The notes under the pieces were generated by a model. That model saw nothing but the letters and a program-made list of their open reading frames with translations. It was not told the DNA's origin and ran no database searches. Position numbers and translations under genes: made by a program. A DNA stretch of 64,000 nucleotides. Origin: Streptomyces griseus (lineage in GTDB: Bacteria > Bdellovibrionota > Bdellovibrionia > Bdellovibrionales > Bdellovibrionaceae). Below, piece after piece: positions 1 through 8,501 of this stretch. Each line of letters opens with the position of its first letter. The stretch's first letter is position 1. The stretch is from NCBI GenBank assembly GCA_943330705.2, contig CALQIT020000005.1, positions 1 to 64,000 on the forward strand. Reading direction: 5' to 3'.

Positions 1-205
1 CTTTGGTGGCAACGCCTGCGTGAAGACTGAATCCAGAGTTTTTCACTACTAGGCCCCAGTTTGTTGTATGATCATTTTCCGGCACGGTCTTTAGAACCAT
101 GGCCTTTTTGCCCTTGTTTGGACCGGTGGCAAATCTGTAAGTCACAGAGCTTGCCTGTAGCTGCACAATTCCTTTTTGGTAGATAAAAGTAAAAATCTGA
201 CACAT
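1..205 (-). pseudogene. IS91-type (Y2) transposase, C-terminal fragment
   Basis: On the minus strand an open frame runs from about 165 to the window edge. It contains ASSVTYRFATGPNKGKK and, further on, NSGFSLHAGVATK. The LHA block and the stretch before it match what I know of the C-terminal half of IS91-like Y2 transposases (Y2_Tnp family), just before their conserved C-RY-RPP region. A stop at 215-217 closes the frame upstream and the first ATG is at 203-205, so the zinc-binding and catalytic N-terminal parts are not encoded here. I read it as the broken 5' end of a decayed element that continues left of the window. Family call is from memory of the pattern only. Confidence 0.5.
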
Positions 206-418
206 GAATTGGACTTAGCCCAGGCCCTTTGCAATGAAGTTCGTTTAGAGCTCAGTAAGGCAAAAGACAAGTTTCAATCCGAAGCCCAAATCTGGCAGAA
301 GGAAAAAACCGACCTTTTAGCCACTATTCAAGAACATGTGCTTGCAGTGGACGAAAGAGACTCTGACATTCGTCAGTTTGATCACCGGCTTGAAGCCTTG
401 ATAGCGGTGGTGATTTAA
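176..418 (+). pseudogene. Coiled-coil ORF remnant of unknown origin
   Basis: An 80-residue frame opening only after a stop at 158-160 and using TTG as its first start. It is rich in Glu, Gln, Lys and Leu with heptad-like spacing, then ends in a short hydrophobic tail. The ERDSDIRQFDHRLEALI stretch is loosely like the leading coiled coil of IS66-type TnpC proteins. No Shine-Dalgarno sequence precedes it and it abuts the transposase fragment on the other strand. It may be a scrap of a larger gene or not a gene at all. Confidence 0.2.
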
Positions 419-480
419 GTCGAATGCCAGGATCTGAAAACTTCATCGTAAGATTATTTAAATCTATTATACGCAACGTT

Positions 481-785
481 TTACGGCTGCTGAAAATACC
501 TCAGCAATTGCTGGGCGGTCTTTCCAAGCAGCTCTTCTTTCTGGTGATATAGCCTTGGTAAGAGCTCATGGCGATTTTCAATTTCGGTTTCTAAAATTCG
601 AATTTTCTTAGATTCAAGCTCTGACTTGATCAAATATTCGGGAAGCCAACCGTATCCCAAACCTTTTAGAATGGCCTGTCTCTTCGTCGCAAAATCATTT
701 ACCAAAAACGACGAACTAAATTCTAACTGTTCTGTACTTAGACCCAGCTGTGGCGACGTGGCAAAGCCTTATCTTGGATGCCAGC
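481..785 (-). pseudogene. LysR-family regulator, C-terminal fragment
   Basis: The minus-strand frame from about 785 to the stop at 481 reads as the last 100 residues of a LysR-type effector-binding domain. SSSFLVNDFATKRQAILKGL and GYGWLPEYLI are the typical segments in which LysR proteins switch domains, followed by the RLYH-KEELLGKTAQ terminal helix. The frame is closed by a TAA near 775 and no helix-turn-helix region is found further upstream, so only the ligand-binding tail survives. The apparent TTG start at 705 lies inside the conserved domain and is not a real start. Together with the adjacent transposase end this marks a decayed region. Confidence 0.65.
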
Positions 786-996
786 GAATCAGAATAGAGG
801 TTATGGATTTCGATATGAAAACTGGTAAATTCAGCGAAGCAGAGGTCTATTTGGCGGTCCTCGGAGCCGGTCCAGCTAGAAACTCATTGGAAGGGAAGAT
901 CTCCTCCTATGAGGTTTGGAAATCCATTCAGAGAAATCCATCGGCTATTCCTGTTGAACGTGTTAAGTAGTCCCTGCGTTCTGCCTGACAGAGTTC

Positions 997-3465
997 CTAA
1001 GGGACACTGGCGTCTGCGGCAGGATAACTGCCAGATGCCGATTTGCCTAAGGTCGCCGACCAGCTACCCACGTAGTCAGTGATTGTAGTTCCCGTATCCG
1101 TGTCACCGGTATTGCTATCACTTAACTTGTACCAATGGATTAACTTGCTGGCAAAAGAAAGGCTGCTTAAATTTATCGTTTTGCCGCTGGCATAAATCTC
1201 GGTGATTTCAGTGCTAGTTAGAACCTGATTAAAAAAGGCGACATCGTCAAGGCGGCCGTTCAGATAGCTATTTACCAAGCCAGAGTTGCGGCCAAGATCT
1301 AAAGTTTCATTCCAAGTTCCGGTAAATCCCTGCCCTGAAAGTTCAAAACCATAAGTCGTATATGCATCCGTACCTTGCTTGACTCCATCTATCCACAAAT
1401 ACATATTTTTGCCAAAGCCATCCGTCGTCGTCGGATCAAAAGTCACCACGACCTGATGCCAAGCTCCGTTGTTAAACGTACCTGCCGCACCAGTGCTAGT
1501 GATCGACGGACTATTCTGCGCCCCAGAAGTACAGGTCCCATCCGCATTGACTGATGCCGTTGTGCAGGAATCAATTTGAAAAACAACTTTCCCAGAAACC
1601 AAGCTAACCCGGCCTTCACCCTGGTACTTACCAGATTTAACCTTCGAGATAAAATAGTCGGTATTGGTATTTCCGGATGATGTCTTAAACCAAAATGAGA
1701 TACTGCCCGTTCTTATCGTGCGATCTCCCAAATTTATATAACCGCCTTCTGTCGCCGTTGTCCCAGTGCTTGTTAGCAGCAAAGAACTGTTGCTATAGGC
1801 TGAATTTGTAACGGTCGCACTAGCTGTGGAGGAAACAAAATCTGTAATTCTTACTGTTGTTGACCCCAAGCTATTCGCTGCCGTGTAGACACCTGTTGAT
1901 GAGTTAATCGATCCAGAACCAGAAGTGATACTAAAAGTGTAGGGCGGAACCCCACCACTGCCAGCGAAGGTTTGAGCTTTAGTCACCCGCACAGTGGGAC
2001 TGGTAGGACTTATCGCCAAGGCTGGAGGCGCCGCAAAAACGACACTTGTTGAGGCAACGGAAGCTAATCCTGCCGGAGCCGACAAGGTAATAGTTTTGGA
2101 CTGCGCCACATAGGATTTTAATGTCCCTGTGGTTTGCCCAGAGCTATTTGTGACGCCCGCAGGTTGAACAAATGTGTTACCTGTTCCATTTGCAGCAATT
2201 GTTAGCAGCGATGCATTGTAGCCAACAATAGCATTCCCACTGGCGTCCCTGACCGTAACTGTAATTGTTGAAGTCGAACTGTTGTCAGCGTCTACAGGCG
2301 ATGTTGCAGAGATTGTTGAAGTGACCGCAGATGCCACACCTGCACCAACAGTGATACTAGAACTAGTCACCGTCGGCACTCCACCACCGCCAGATTGATT
2401 GACTGTAATTGTTTTCGTACCCACAGTGGCCAAGGTTGTCGAAAACTGTTTCGTTCCCAAGTCGCCGCTAACAAAAGTATAGTCTGATGGTAAAGTCACC
2501 GCACCAGAATCGCTGGTCGCAAAATGAATCTGCCCAGTATAATCTGTTTTTGTATTGTTATTGGCATCACGGGCGGTGACGGTAAAGTTAAAGGATGTGC
2601 CTGCGGTGGCCGAAGCGGGCACACCAGTTAGCAAAAAATTATCAATTGCGCCTGAGGTGACAGTGACGGAACCGATACTGCTTGTAGCGACACCCGCAAT
2701 TGTCGCACATAAACTATATGCATTGCTAGTGGTTACCCCAAATGTCGCCCTATAAGTACCGTCGGTATTATCAACCACCGTTCCGACTAAAGTTCCAAGA
2801 ATATCGCAACTAACCCCAGCAAGAACATAGTAAAAGGCAACGGCCGCACCTGAAGTTGTTGCTAGATTATTTCCATTCAAGTCCTTGGCTTGCAAAGTCA
2901 CAGTTGTTGAACTTCCTGCCGCAAGGTTTGCTGTGCCAACACTAACCGTTGATTTGCTCGCAACAATGGCACCAGGAACAACTTGCAAACTAGGCAAGGT
3001 CCCTATTGCCAGTGAGTTACCATCAATAATCGCATTCACCTTGACCGCACTTCCTGCGACCAAACCTGTGACTGTCCAGGCAAAGCTGCCATCAGAGCTT
3101 TGCGATCTTTCTGAAATCGTACCCGTACTAGATCCTTGATCTAAGTTGATATTCACGTCCAAATCCTGAATCACAATGATTTGGCCATTTGAGTCCTTAG
3201 GTGCAAATCTTACTGTTACCTGAGATCCAGAAGTCACCACTGCGGAAGAAACTGTCAATTCAGAAGACCCAGGCGAAATTATTTTTTTTAAATCAATGCC
3301 AGGACGAAATGCACTTGATGAACTTGGACTTCCTAGCGGATTTGAACAGCCCGTCGCAAGCACAGAACTCAGCGCAAAAGCACAAAGAACAGTGGACCGA
3401 AATAACTCTGTCCAGAATTTTTTCCTGACCTGCAAAGAATTGCTATCTATCTTAGGTTTGTCCAT
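997..3465 (-). CDS. Lipoprotein with Ig-like repeats and C-terminal LamG domain
   Basis: An 822-residue exported protein. Residues 1-40 form a long signal sequence with a basic N-terminus and the lipobox LATGC, so Cys40 should be lipidated. Residues about 70-520 are Thr/Ser/Val-rich beta repeats resembling bacterial Ig-like (Big) modules, for example ITVTVRDASGNAIVGYNA. Residues about 590-800 look like a LamG/concanavalin-type jelly roll (SISFWFKTSS, WHQVVVTFDP, GRLDDVAFFNQVLT). The usual role of such proteins is carbohydrate or surface binding; no enzyme signature is seen. It lies 66 bp downstream of another envelope gene on the same strand, so the two may be co-transcribed. The substrate cannot be told from sequence. 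Confidence 0.8.
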   Translation of the reverse strand: MDKPKIDSNSLQVRKKFWTELFRSTVLCAFALSSVLATGCSNPLGSPSSSSAFRPGIDLKKIISPGSSELTVSSAVVTSGSQVTVRFAPKDSNGQIIVIQDLDVNINLDQGSSTGTISERSQSSDGSFAWTVTGLVAGSAVKVNAIIDGNSLAIGTLPSLQVVPGAIVASKSTVSVGTANLAAGSSTTVTLQAKDLNGNNLATTSGAAVAFYYVLAGVSCDILGTLVGTVVDNTDGTYRATFGVTTSNAYSLCATIAGVATSSIGSVTVTSGAIDNFLLTGVPASATAGTSFNFTVTARDANNNTKTDYTGQIHFATSDSGAVTLPSDYTFVSGDLGTKQFSTTLATVGTKTITVNQSGGGGVPTVTSSSITVGAGVASAVTSTISATSPVDADNSSTSTITVTVRDASGNAIVGYNASLLTIAANGTGNTFVQPAGVTNSSGQTTGTLKSYVAQSKTITLSAPAGLASVASTSVVFAAPPALAISPTSPTVRVTKAQTFAGSGGVPPYTFSITSGSGSINSSTGVYTAANSLGSTTVRITDFVSSTASATVTNSAYSNSSLLLTSTGTTATEGGYINLGDRTIRTGSISFWFKTSSGNTNTDYFISKVKSGKYQGEGRVSLVSGKVVFQIDSCTTASVNADGTCTSGAQNSPSITSTGAAGTFNNGAWHQVVVTFDPTTTDGFGKNMYLWIDGVKQGTDAYTTYGFELSGQGFTGTWNETLDLGRNSGLVNSYLNGRLDDVAFFNQVLTSTEITEIYASGKTINLSSLSFASKLIHWYKLSDSNTGDTDTGTTITDYVGSWSATLGKSASGSYPAADASVP

Positions 3466-3531
3466 CTCTGTAGACTATTCGACAAGTCCAGAGGGCTTCT
3501 TTAAGCGAGCGCATCACTATCTCAAAATAGT

Positions 3532-4671
3532 TCAGTTTTTAATGCCGCCAAAGTAATATTTGACAAAACCTGTAACCATTATGCGAGAGTGATCAGAAAT
3601 GTCTGTACTTTGGCTCAATTTCTCATAGCCAAATCCCACAGAGATCGGTTGACGACTGTCTTCGGAAATAAGCTCTGTACCCAATCGATACAGTGTACCA
3701 TTTTTAATAGAAAACTCAGCTGAACTTGTTGCCATCGCCAGGCCCCATCCCGCCGTTAGTTGCAGTTTCAAATGCTTCACTTTTACGGCGTTATAAGCGA
3801 GTCCACCAATAGCTCGGGTTATGGGAACAGATCGCGGCGAAAGGGCGCTAAAGCCTGTTGCTTTCCAAAAAATTTCTTGCCCAGAAGAAAGGGACGTATC
3901 CAAAGCCCATTTTTCATTCACCTGCCATTGCGCCCCACCACCAAAACCCGTTAGAGGTAGTGAACTTGGATCAAGAGTTTTACCGGTAATCGGTGTGATT
4001 CTTACAGTTTGATAATCAATCGACAAATGGGATTCAATCCGGGGGGACCACCGCTGATGCCATCCCAAAGCAAGTCCCGAATTTAAATCCGACAAAAAGA
4101 CGCTTGATGCGCCCGTGACAGCGTCCGTGCCATCAAAACGCAGAAAACTGAACAATGCCTTTATCGAAAAAAAACTTTCAACTTTTTCATCAACTTCAGA
4201 CCGAATCGGCGGCCCAGAGGCAAAGGGCTCGCTAGCTAAAGGTTTCGTGTGCGGGGACTCATCAACTGGGGCAGAATCCAAAGCGCTATCCGGATTTATT
4301 TTTTTTTCCGACTGTAAAGTCAAAGACTCTTTCGGGACCAAAACGGGCGTATCTACAGGCCGATACTTGACCTGACTATCGGCCGGATCTAGCGCTGAGG
4401 TGACTACTGGATCAGCTATTGGAGCTGCTACTGGATCAGTTGCCTGATCTGCTACAGGGTCAGGTGCCGGAGCTGCTACTGGAGCTAAGTGTGGAGTCGC
4501 GACTGAATCCGAAATCGGATCCGCGAGTTTCGATTTTTTTAGGTGACTCGATTTATGTATTTGATAGTAACCGTAGCTAAATCCAGCAAATAAAAAAATT
4601 AATAGGACGGTTCCTCTTACTGATACTTTACCACTTACGGAATAATTATTGGATTGTAGGCTCTTCTTTAT
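3532..4671 (-). CDS. Membrane-anchored Pro/Ala-linker protein with C-terminal beta-barrel-like domain; ATA start proposed
   Basis: The first ordinary start in this frame is TTG at 4341, but the frame is open for 110 codons further upstream. That extension encodes a basic N-terminus, one hydrophobic segment (VLLIFLFAGFSYGYY) and a Pro/Ala/Asp linker of repeated DPVA and APVA units. No ATG, GTG or TTG occurs there. An ATA codon at 4671-4669 follows GGGAGG by five bases and gives MKKSLQSNNYSV, a normal-looking N-terminus; I propose it as the start or as a mutated ATG. The C-terminal 250 residues show alternating amphipathic strands ending in FVKYYFGGIKN, consistent with a small outer-membrane barrel. 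Its function is unknown. Confidence 0.55.
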   Translation of the reverse strand: MKKSLQSNNYSVSGKVSVRGTVLLIFLFAGFSYGYYQIHKSSHLKKSKLADPISDSVATPHLAPVAAPAPDPVADQATDPVAAPIADPVVTSALDPADSQVKYRPVDTPVLVPKESLTLQSEKKINPDSALDSAPVDESPHTKPLASEPFASGPPIRSEVDEKVESFFSIKALFSFLRFDGTDAVTGASSVFLSDLNSGLALGWHQRWSPRIESHLSIDYQTVRITPITGKTLDPSSLPLTGFGGGAQWQVNEKWALDTSLSSGQEIFWKATGFSALSPRSVPITRAIGGLAYNAVKVKHLKLQLTAGWGLAMATSSAEFSIKNGTLYRLGTELISEDSRQPISVGFGYEKLSQSTDISDHSRIMVTGFVKYYFGGIKN

Positions 4672-4888
4672 GAAGACCTCCCGGCAAGATTATGTGTCAT
4701 TCATATCACAAAGGTGCAGAAGAAGAAACTCCTGAGCCCAATGGTCTAGCCATAAACAGGAATTTTGAATTGCACCCCGGAAAAGCGAAGACCACTGCTG
4801 CCCAACTAGCAAAGCGTATAGGGCATTTAAAACCCATTTCAGTCCTTTAGCCTAACATTTTTTGAAATTTTCATTTTGGCAGGTAAAC

Positions 4889-4906
4889 GTGACGTATCGA
4901 CGTCAC
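4889..4906. repeat. Palindrome copy 1 (GTGACGT-ATCG-ACGTCAC)
   Basis: A perfect 7-bp inverted repeat around the four-base centre ATCG. A sister copy 141 bp downstream has a different fourth base in both arms, so pairing is preserved. It could be a DNA-binding site or a small hairpin; no function is assigned. Confidence 0.6.
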
Positions 4907-5029
4907 AACTTCTCTCATTTTATCAAAAACAACAAGATTTTGTTATCATGGAACTGCCAAAGCAAAAACCCGCTCTGTTTTTTCCATTGCGATCAGGAAT
5001 TCGTATTGTTTTGCTTCGAGCAAGTCGAC

Positions 5030-5047
5030 GTGCCGTATCGACGGCAC
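5030..5047. repeat. Palindrome copy 2 (GTGCCGT-ATCG-ACGGCAC)
   Basis: Same architecture and same ATCG centre as the copy at 4889. The A-T pair at arm position 4 is replaced by C-G, a compensatory change that keeps the arms complementary. Confidence 0.6.
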
Positions 5048-5417
5048 CCCATTTCTGGCCGCCCGAGGGCGAGGATGTCCGTCCCGCCGACGAAGAACTT
5101 AACCGCAAAACTTCCACGGTTTAAGAATTGACCGCAACTACTCGGTAGGCGCTCTTAAATTGGCCTTTTACACCTAATTTGAAGCCGCTTTAGCCTGCAG
5201 ATCGGCCAAAATTTTTGCGAAAAACCAACGACGCCCAGATGCCGCCAGTCCTGAATTGTTTACCGATGATGCTTATTTTTAAGACAAATAACGCTATGCA
5301 TATACGAAAAACAGGGGTAATTACCGGGGGATCCAGACTTTCAGCTTGATTGTCGGAGCGAATTTCCCTTTTTCTATAGTGTGCTAATAATTAACCGACA
5401 TCAAAGAGGATGTGTGC

Positions 5418-7253
5418 GTGAGTAAGATTACGAAAAGCTCAACCGCGGAATATTTTGCGAAGAACCTGCAGCAAGTTGGATTTTCTTCGCCTTTGAAGGC
5501 CGTTCTTACCACCTTAAAAGAAGGTGTAGATAACTCATTGGATGCCTGCGAACAGGCTGGTATTTTACCAGAAATTTCAGTTGAAGTTAAAAAAGTTGGG
5601 ACCGGTTCCACCAAGAATACGGATTTGATTCAAATTATTGTCGAAGACAATGGGCCGGGCATCGACCCTGAGGATTTGGCAAAAGTTTTTGGCGAGTACC
5701 TGGCAAGTTCCAAATTTGGCAAAGGCCAATGTTCACGGGGGCAGCAGGGGATCGGTATTTCAGCCGCCACTACCTGGGCACAACTTACCAATGCAAGGGG
5801 CGCCTTTGTAACCACAAAGACGGCCAGCATGCGCAAAGCCATTCAAGGGCAAGTTGATGTCGATATCAAATCCAATACCGGTATTTTACGCAATAAAGAG
5901 ACCATCGATTGGGATAAAAAAAGTGGTGTCAAAGTCGAGTTTACCATTGACGGCCGGGTCCAGCTGAATGGCGACGGAGGCTTGCTGACCTATTTAGAGG
6001 GCAATGTCTTAGTGAATCCACATTTGACACTGAATTATAAATTGATGGAGCACGATTGGGTCCATGTCGAACGAGTTACCGACGAGGCTCCGGAAATTCC
6101 TTCAGCAACGCTGCCCCACCCGCATACTTTCAAATTGGGCGAGTTTATTACCCATGGGTCTTTGTATGGTAAAATCAATCTTGATAAGTTTTTGAAGACA
6201 GCTTTTTCGCGGATTTCCGACCAGTCAATTAAGGATTTTATCGCTAAAGGATTGCCAAAATCTTTGCTGCAGAAATCAATCCCACAACTTAAAGAAGATG
6301 AATTCAAAAAGGTTTTTACCGCCATTCAAAATTCCGAGTTGATGCCGCCCTCGACCAAGTCTGTTTTGACGGTGGGTGAAGATGCGCTTTCCAAGTCTAT
6401 TCAGCGTTTGGGCGAGATCGATTTTTTTGCAGTAGTAACACGAAAACCAACGATTTGCGATTTTAAGCCCGTGGTGGTTGAAGTCGCATTGGCGCGTTTC
6501 GTAAATAGGAACTTAGAAGCTGACGACTCGGTACAACTTTTGCGATTCGCCAATCGGGTGCCACTGCAATTCGACAAGTCGGGCTGTGCAATTACCTGGG
6601 CCATCGAGTCCGTAAACTGGAAAAGTTATGGTTTGGCACAACCCAAAGGCTCGTTACCCAATGGCCCCTATATTTTTGCAGTGTCTTTGGTTTCTCCATT
6701 TATTAAATTTAAAAATGCCTCAAAAGAAACCATTGATGCCTCGGAAGAGCTAGTGGAAGAAATTCGTCGCGCGCTGATGCAGGCCGGGCAGAAGCTATCT
6801 CGACATATCCGCCGCGAAGATAAAGAAGCAGATTTAGAACGGAAATTGGCCCATATCGAGCAATTCGGACCCATTTTGGTCGAATCTTTGGTGCGTTTAA
6901 CAAACTCGTCAGATAGCCGCAAAAAAAGAGCCGAAGAGGGCTTGAGAAAACTTCTCGGACGAGACTCTGAGGACGCGATGGAAGATCTAAAAGAGGCCGA
7001 GGTTCGGCTTGCAAAACAGAAGTCGCGAGAAGCCAAACGCCAAGGTCAAAGCGATGACGATGCCGAAAATTCTCCTGCCGCTGATATTGAGATTGAAGTT
7101 GCTGAAGAAAATAGGGCCGCGGCAGCCGCCAAGAAGCATTCAACAAAAAAATTAGGAAGTAAAAAGCTGGCGGCGACCGCAGCGGACAAAGCATTGAAGA
7201 AACCAGTAAATATGGCGACGAAAAAGATCGCGGGCACAAAAAAGAAATCCTAA
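5418..7253 (+). CDS. top6B: DNA topoisomerase VI subunit B (ATPase)
   Basis: ATPase subunit of a type IIB topoisomerase, which binds ATP, dimerises and opens and closes the gate for DNA strand passage. The GHKL fold is clear: N-box KEGVDNSLDACE near residue 35, G1 box EDNGPGI near 80, and the lid GQQGIGIS near 112. The transducer switch-lysine region QPKGSLPNGP lies near residue 415. I choose GTG at 5418, seven bases after AGAGGA, over GTG at 5412. The last 60 residues are an Ala/Lys-rich tail (KKHSTKKLGSKK) resembling histone H1-like tails, probably non-specific DNA binding. Subunit A follows 78 bp downstream. Topoisomerase VI is mainly archaeal and plant, with scattered bacterial examples. 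Confidence 0.9.
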   Translation: MSKITKSSTAEYFAKNLQQVGFSSPLKAVLTTLKEGVDNSLDACEQAGILPEISVEVKKVGTGSTKNTDLIQIIVEDNGPGIDPEDLAKVFGEYLASSKFGKGQCSRGQQGIGISAATTWAQLTNARGAFVTTKTASMRKAIQGQVDVDIKSNTGILRNKETIDWDKKSGVKVEFTIDGRVQLNGDGGLLTYLEGNVLVNPHLTLNYKLMEHDWVHVERVTDEAPEIPSATLPHPHTFKLGEFITHGSLYGKINLDKFLKTAFSRISDQSIKDFIAKGLPKSLLQKSIPQLKEDEFKKVFTAIQNSELMPPSTKSVLTVGEDALSKSIQRLGEIDFFAVVTRKPTICDFKPVVVEVALARFVNRNLEADDSVQLLRFANRVPLQFDKSGCAITWAIESVNWKSYGLAQPKGSLPNGPYIFAVSLVSPFIKFKNASKETIDASEELVEEIRRALMQAGQKLSRHIRREDKEADLERKLAHIEQFGPILVESLVRLTNSSDSRKKRAEEGLRKLLGRDSEDAMEDLKEAEVRLAKQKSREAKRQGQSDDDAENSPAADIEIEVAEENRAAAAAKKHSTKKLGSKKLAATAADKALKKPVNMATKKIAGTKKKS

Positions 7254-7331
7254 GTTTGATGCCGTCCTTTGACGGTCGCAAAAGATTTGGTTTTTTGAGT
7301 TGCAGTAAAAGAAAGTTCAAGGTGTTGGATT

Positions 7332-8495
7332 ATGGCAAAGTTGATTAGCATTCGTGAGTTACAAATTGATATTCCCAAAGAGGCAAGAATCCTTGCCGAA
7401 AAAATGCTTTCAGATTTGGAAAAGTCCAAACGCCCAGTCTTGGAAGCGGTCAAAACTTCACTTGATAATTGTTTTTATAATCCCAAGGTTGGTTTTTTGA
7501 CCCCTGGCGATAAGGTCGTGCGCACCGAACTGAATGTGTCATCTGTGCAAAAGCTAGCAAGAGTTGTCTTTATGCTAGAGATTTTGCTGAGAAACCTGGA
7601 TGTCGGGACCGTGAATACCAAGCGTGAGTTGTATTACATGTGTAAAGGTTTGATCAAAGGCAGCAATAAATACAAAGCCTTGGATTTTGAAGATCAGGAT
7701 GAAAGTGATACGATCATCGATTTCATCGGTGATATGCTTAGGGTCTATCGTGAAGAACTGAATTGTTTTGCCAATGACCGCGGGGGACAGACCTACTCAC
7801 AACAATTGGTTGTGACTGAAACCATGGCGGACGGAACCAAAGCGACAATTGATCTATCAACGTTGGGAACGTCACCCTTTCAGCCAAAAAATAAGCCACA
7901 GGCCCTAAAACTTAAAGCAAAAAAGAAAATTGATTTTTGCCTCGTCATCGAATCCGAAGGTACGGCCAATACTTTGCAAGCCATGGGCTTTACCAAGCGC
8001 AACAACTGTATTTTGATGGGTGCCCAAGGGGTGCCCTCCAATGCGGTTCGTGGTTGGTGCAAGTTGATTGAAGATCAATTGGCAGTGCCCATGTATTTTT
8101 TCGGAGATCTAGACGCCTATACAATGCAAAATATCTTCAGAACTTTAAAGGCAGGCTCTGCCGCTAGTTTGATTCGCAACTCACACTTTTCGGCTCCTGA
8201 CGTTCGATTTTTGGGTGTCTTGCCAGAAGACGTGAAAAAGTATGATCTGCCCCATTACAAGGTAAAGGAATCTGACCCGGTAGAGGCTCGAGCCTTGAAA
8301 AAAGCCAAAGATGCTCTGGAAAATGATCCCTTCTTTGCTGACAAAAAGAACAAAGGTCTATCAGATATTTTGCGCTGGTTGATAAAAGAAAAAATTCGTT
8401 GCGAGCAGCAGTCGTTTTTCTCGGTCGATCCAAGAGATCCGATTAAAACTGAAAAGATCATTCTTGAAAAAATTAAACGCGGGGCTTTTGTCTAA
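7332..8495 (+). CDS. top6A: DNA topoisomerase VI subunit A (Spo11-like)
   Basis: DNA-cleaving subunit of topoisomerase VI, homologous to eukaryotic Spo11. The winged-helix (CAP-like) domain holds the catalytic tyrosine in NTKRELYYMCKGL, near residue 103. The Toprim domain begins at VIESEGTANTLQAMGF, near residue 206, with the metal-binding acidic motif in YFFGDLDAYT, near 256. Length (387 residues) matches the family. An SD-like AAGGTG lies upstream of the ATG. With subunit B immediately upstream it should form the A2B2 enzyme that relaxes supercoils and decatenates DNA. Confidence 0.92.
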   Translation: MAKLISIRELQIDIPKEARILAEKMLSDLEKSKRPVLEAVKTSLDNCFYNPKVGFLTPGDKVVRTELNVSSVQKLARVVFMLEILLRNLDVGTVNTKRELYYMCKGLIKGSNKYKALDFEDQDESDTIIDFIGDMLRVYREELNCFANDRGGQTYSQQLVVTETMADGTKATIDLSTLGTSPFQPKNKPQALKLKAKKKIDFCLVIESEGTANTLQAMGFTKRNNCILMGAQGVPSNAVRGWCKLIEDQLAVPMYFFGDLDAYTMQNIFRTLKAGSAASLIRNSHFSAPDVRFLGVLPEDVKKYDLPHYKVKESDPVEARALKKAKDALENDPFFADKKNKGLSDILRWLIKEKIRCEQQSFFSVDPRDPIKTEKIILEKIKRGAFV

Positions 8496-8501
8496 TAGAT
8501 T

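Larger units (their letters stand above)
4672..5417. other. 746-bp intergenic region without a convincing gene
   Basis: Frames are open on both strands between 4862 and 5131, in two plus frames and one minus frame, but none has a Shine-Dalgarno sequence or recognisable similarity. Two short palindromes with matched substitutions sit at 4889-4906 and 5030-5047. A weak promoter-like pair (TTGTCG at 5350, TATAGT at 5375, 19 bp apart) precedes the topoisomerase genes. A T-rich run near 4858-4872 is unremarkable. Confidence 0.5.

Noticed and set aside
626-970. 114-residue plus-strand ORF over the LysR fragment
   Set aside because: Its first half is antisense to the conserved LysR tail. The second half (794-970) could be a separate scrap, but there is no start or similarity to support a gene.
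4862-5131. Overlapping ORFs on both strands of 89, 82 and 64 residues
   Set aside because: Three frames are open at once, none has a ribosome site, and the repeated YRRH/RRH words come from the DNA palindromes.
6709-7320. 203-residue minus ORF opposite top6B
   Set aside because: It is antisense to the conserved C-terminal part of subunit B and its Lys/Ala codon-rich tail, with arginine/leucine-rich shadow composition.
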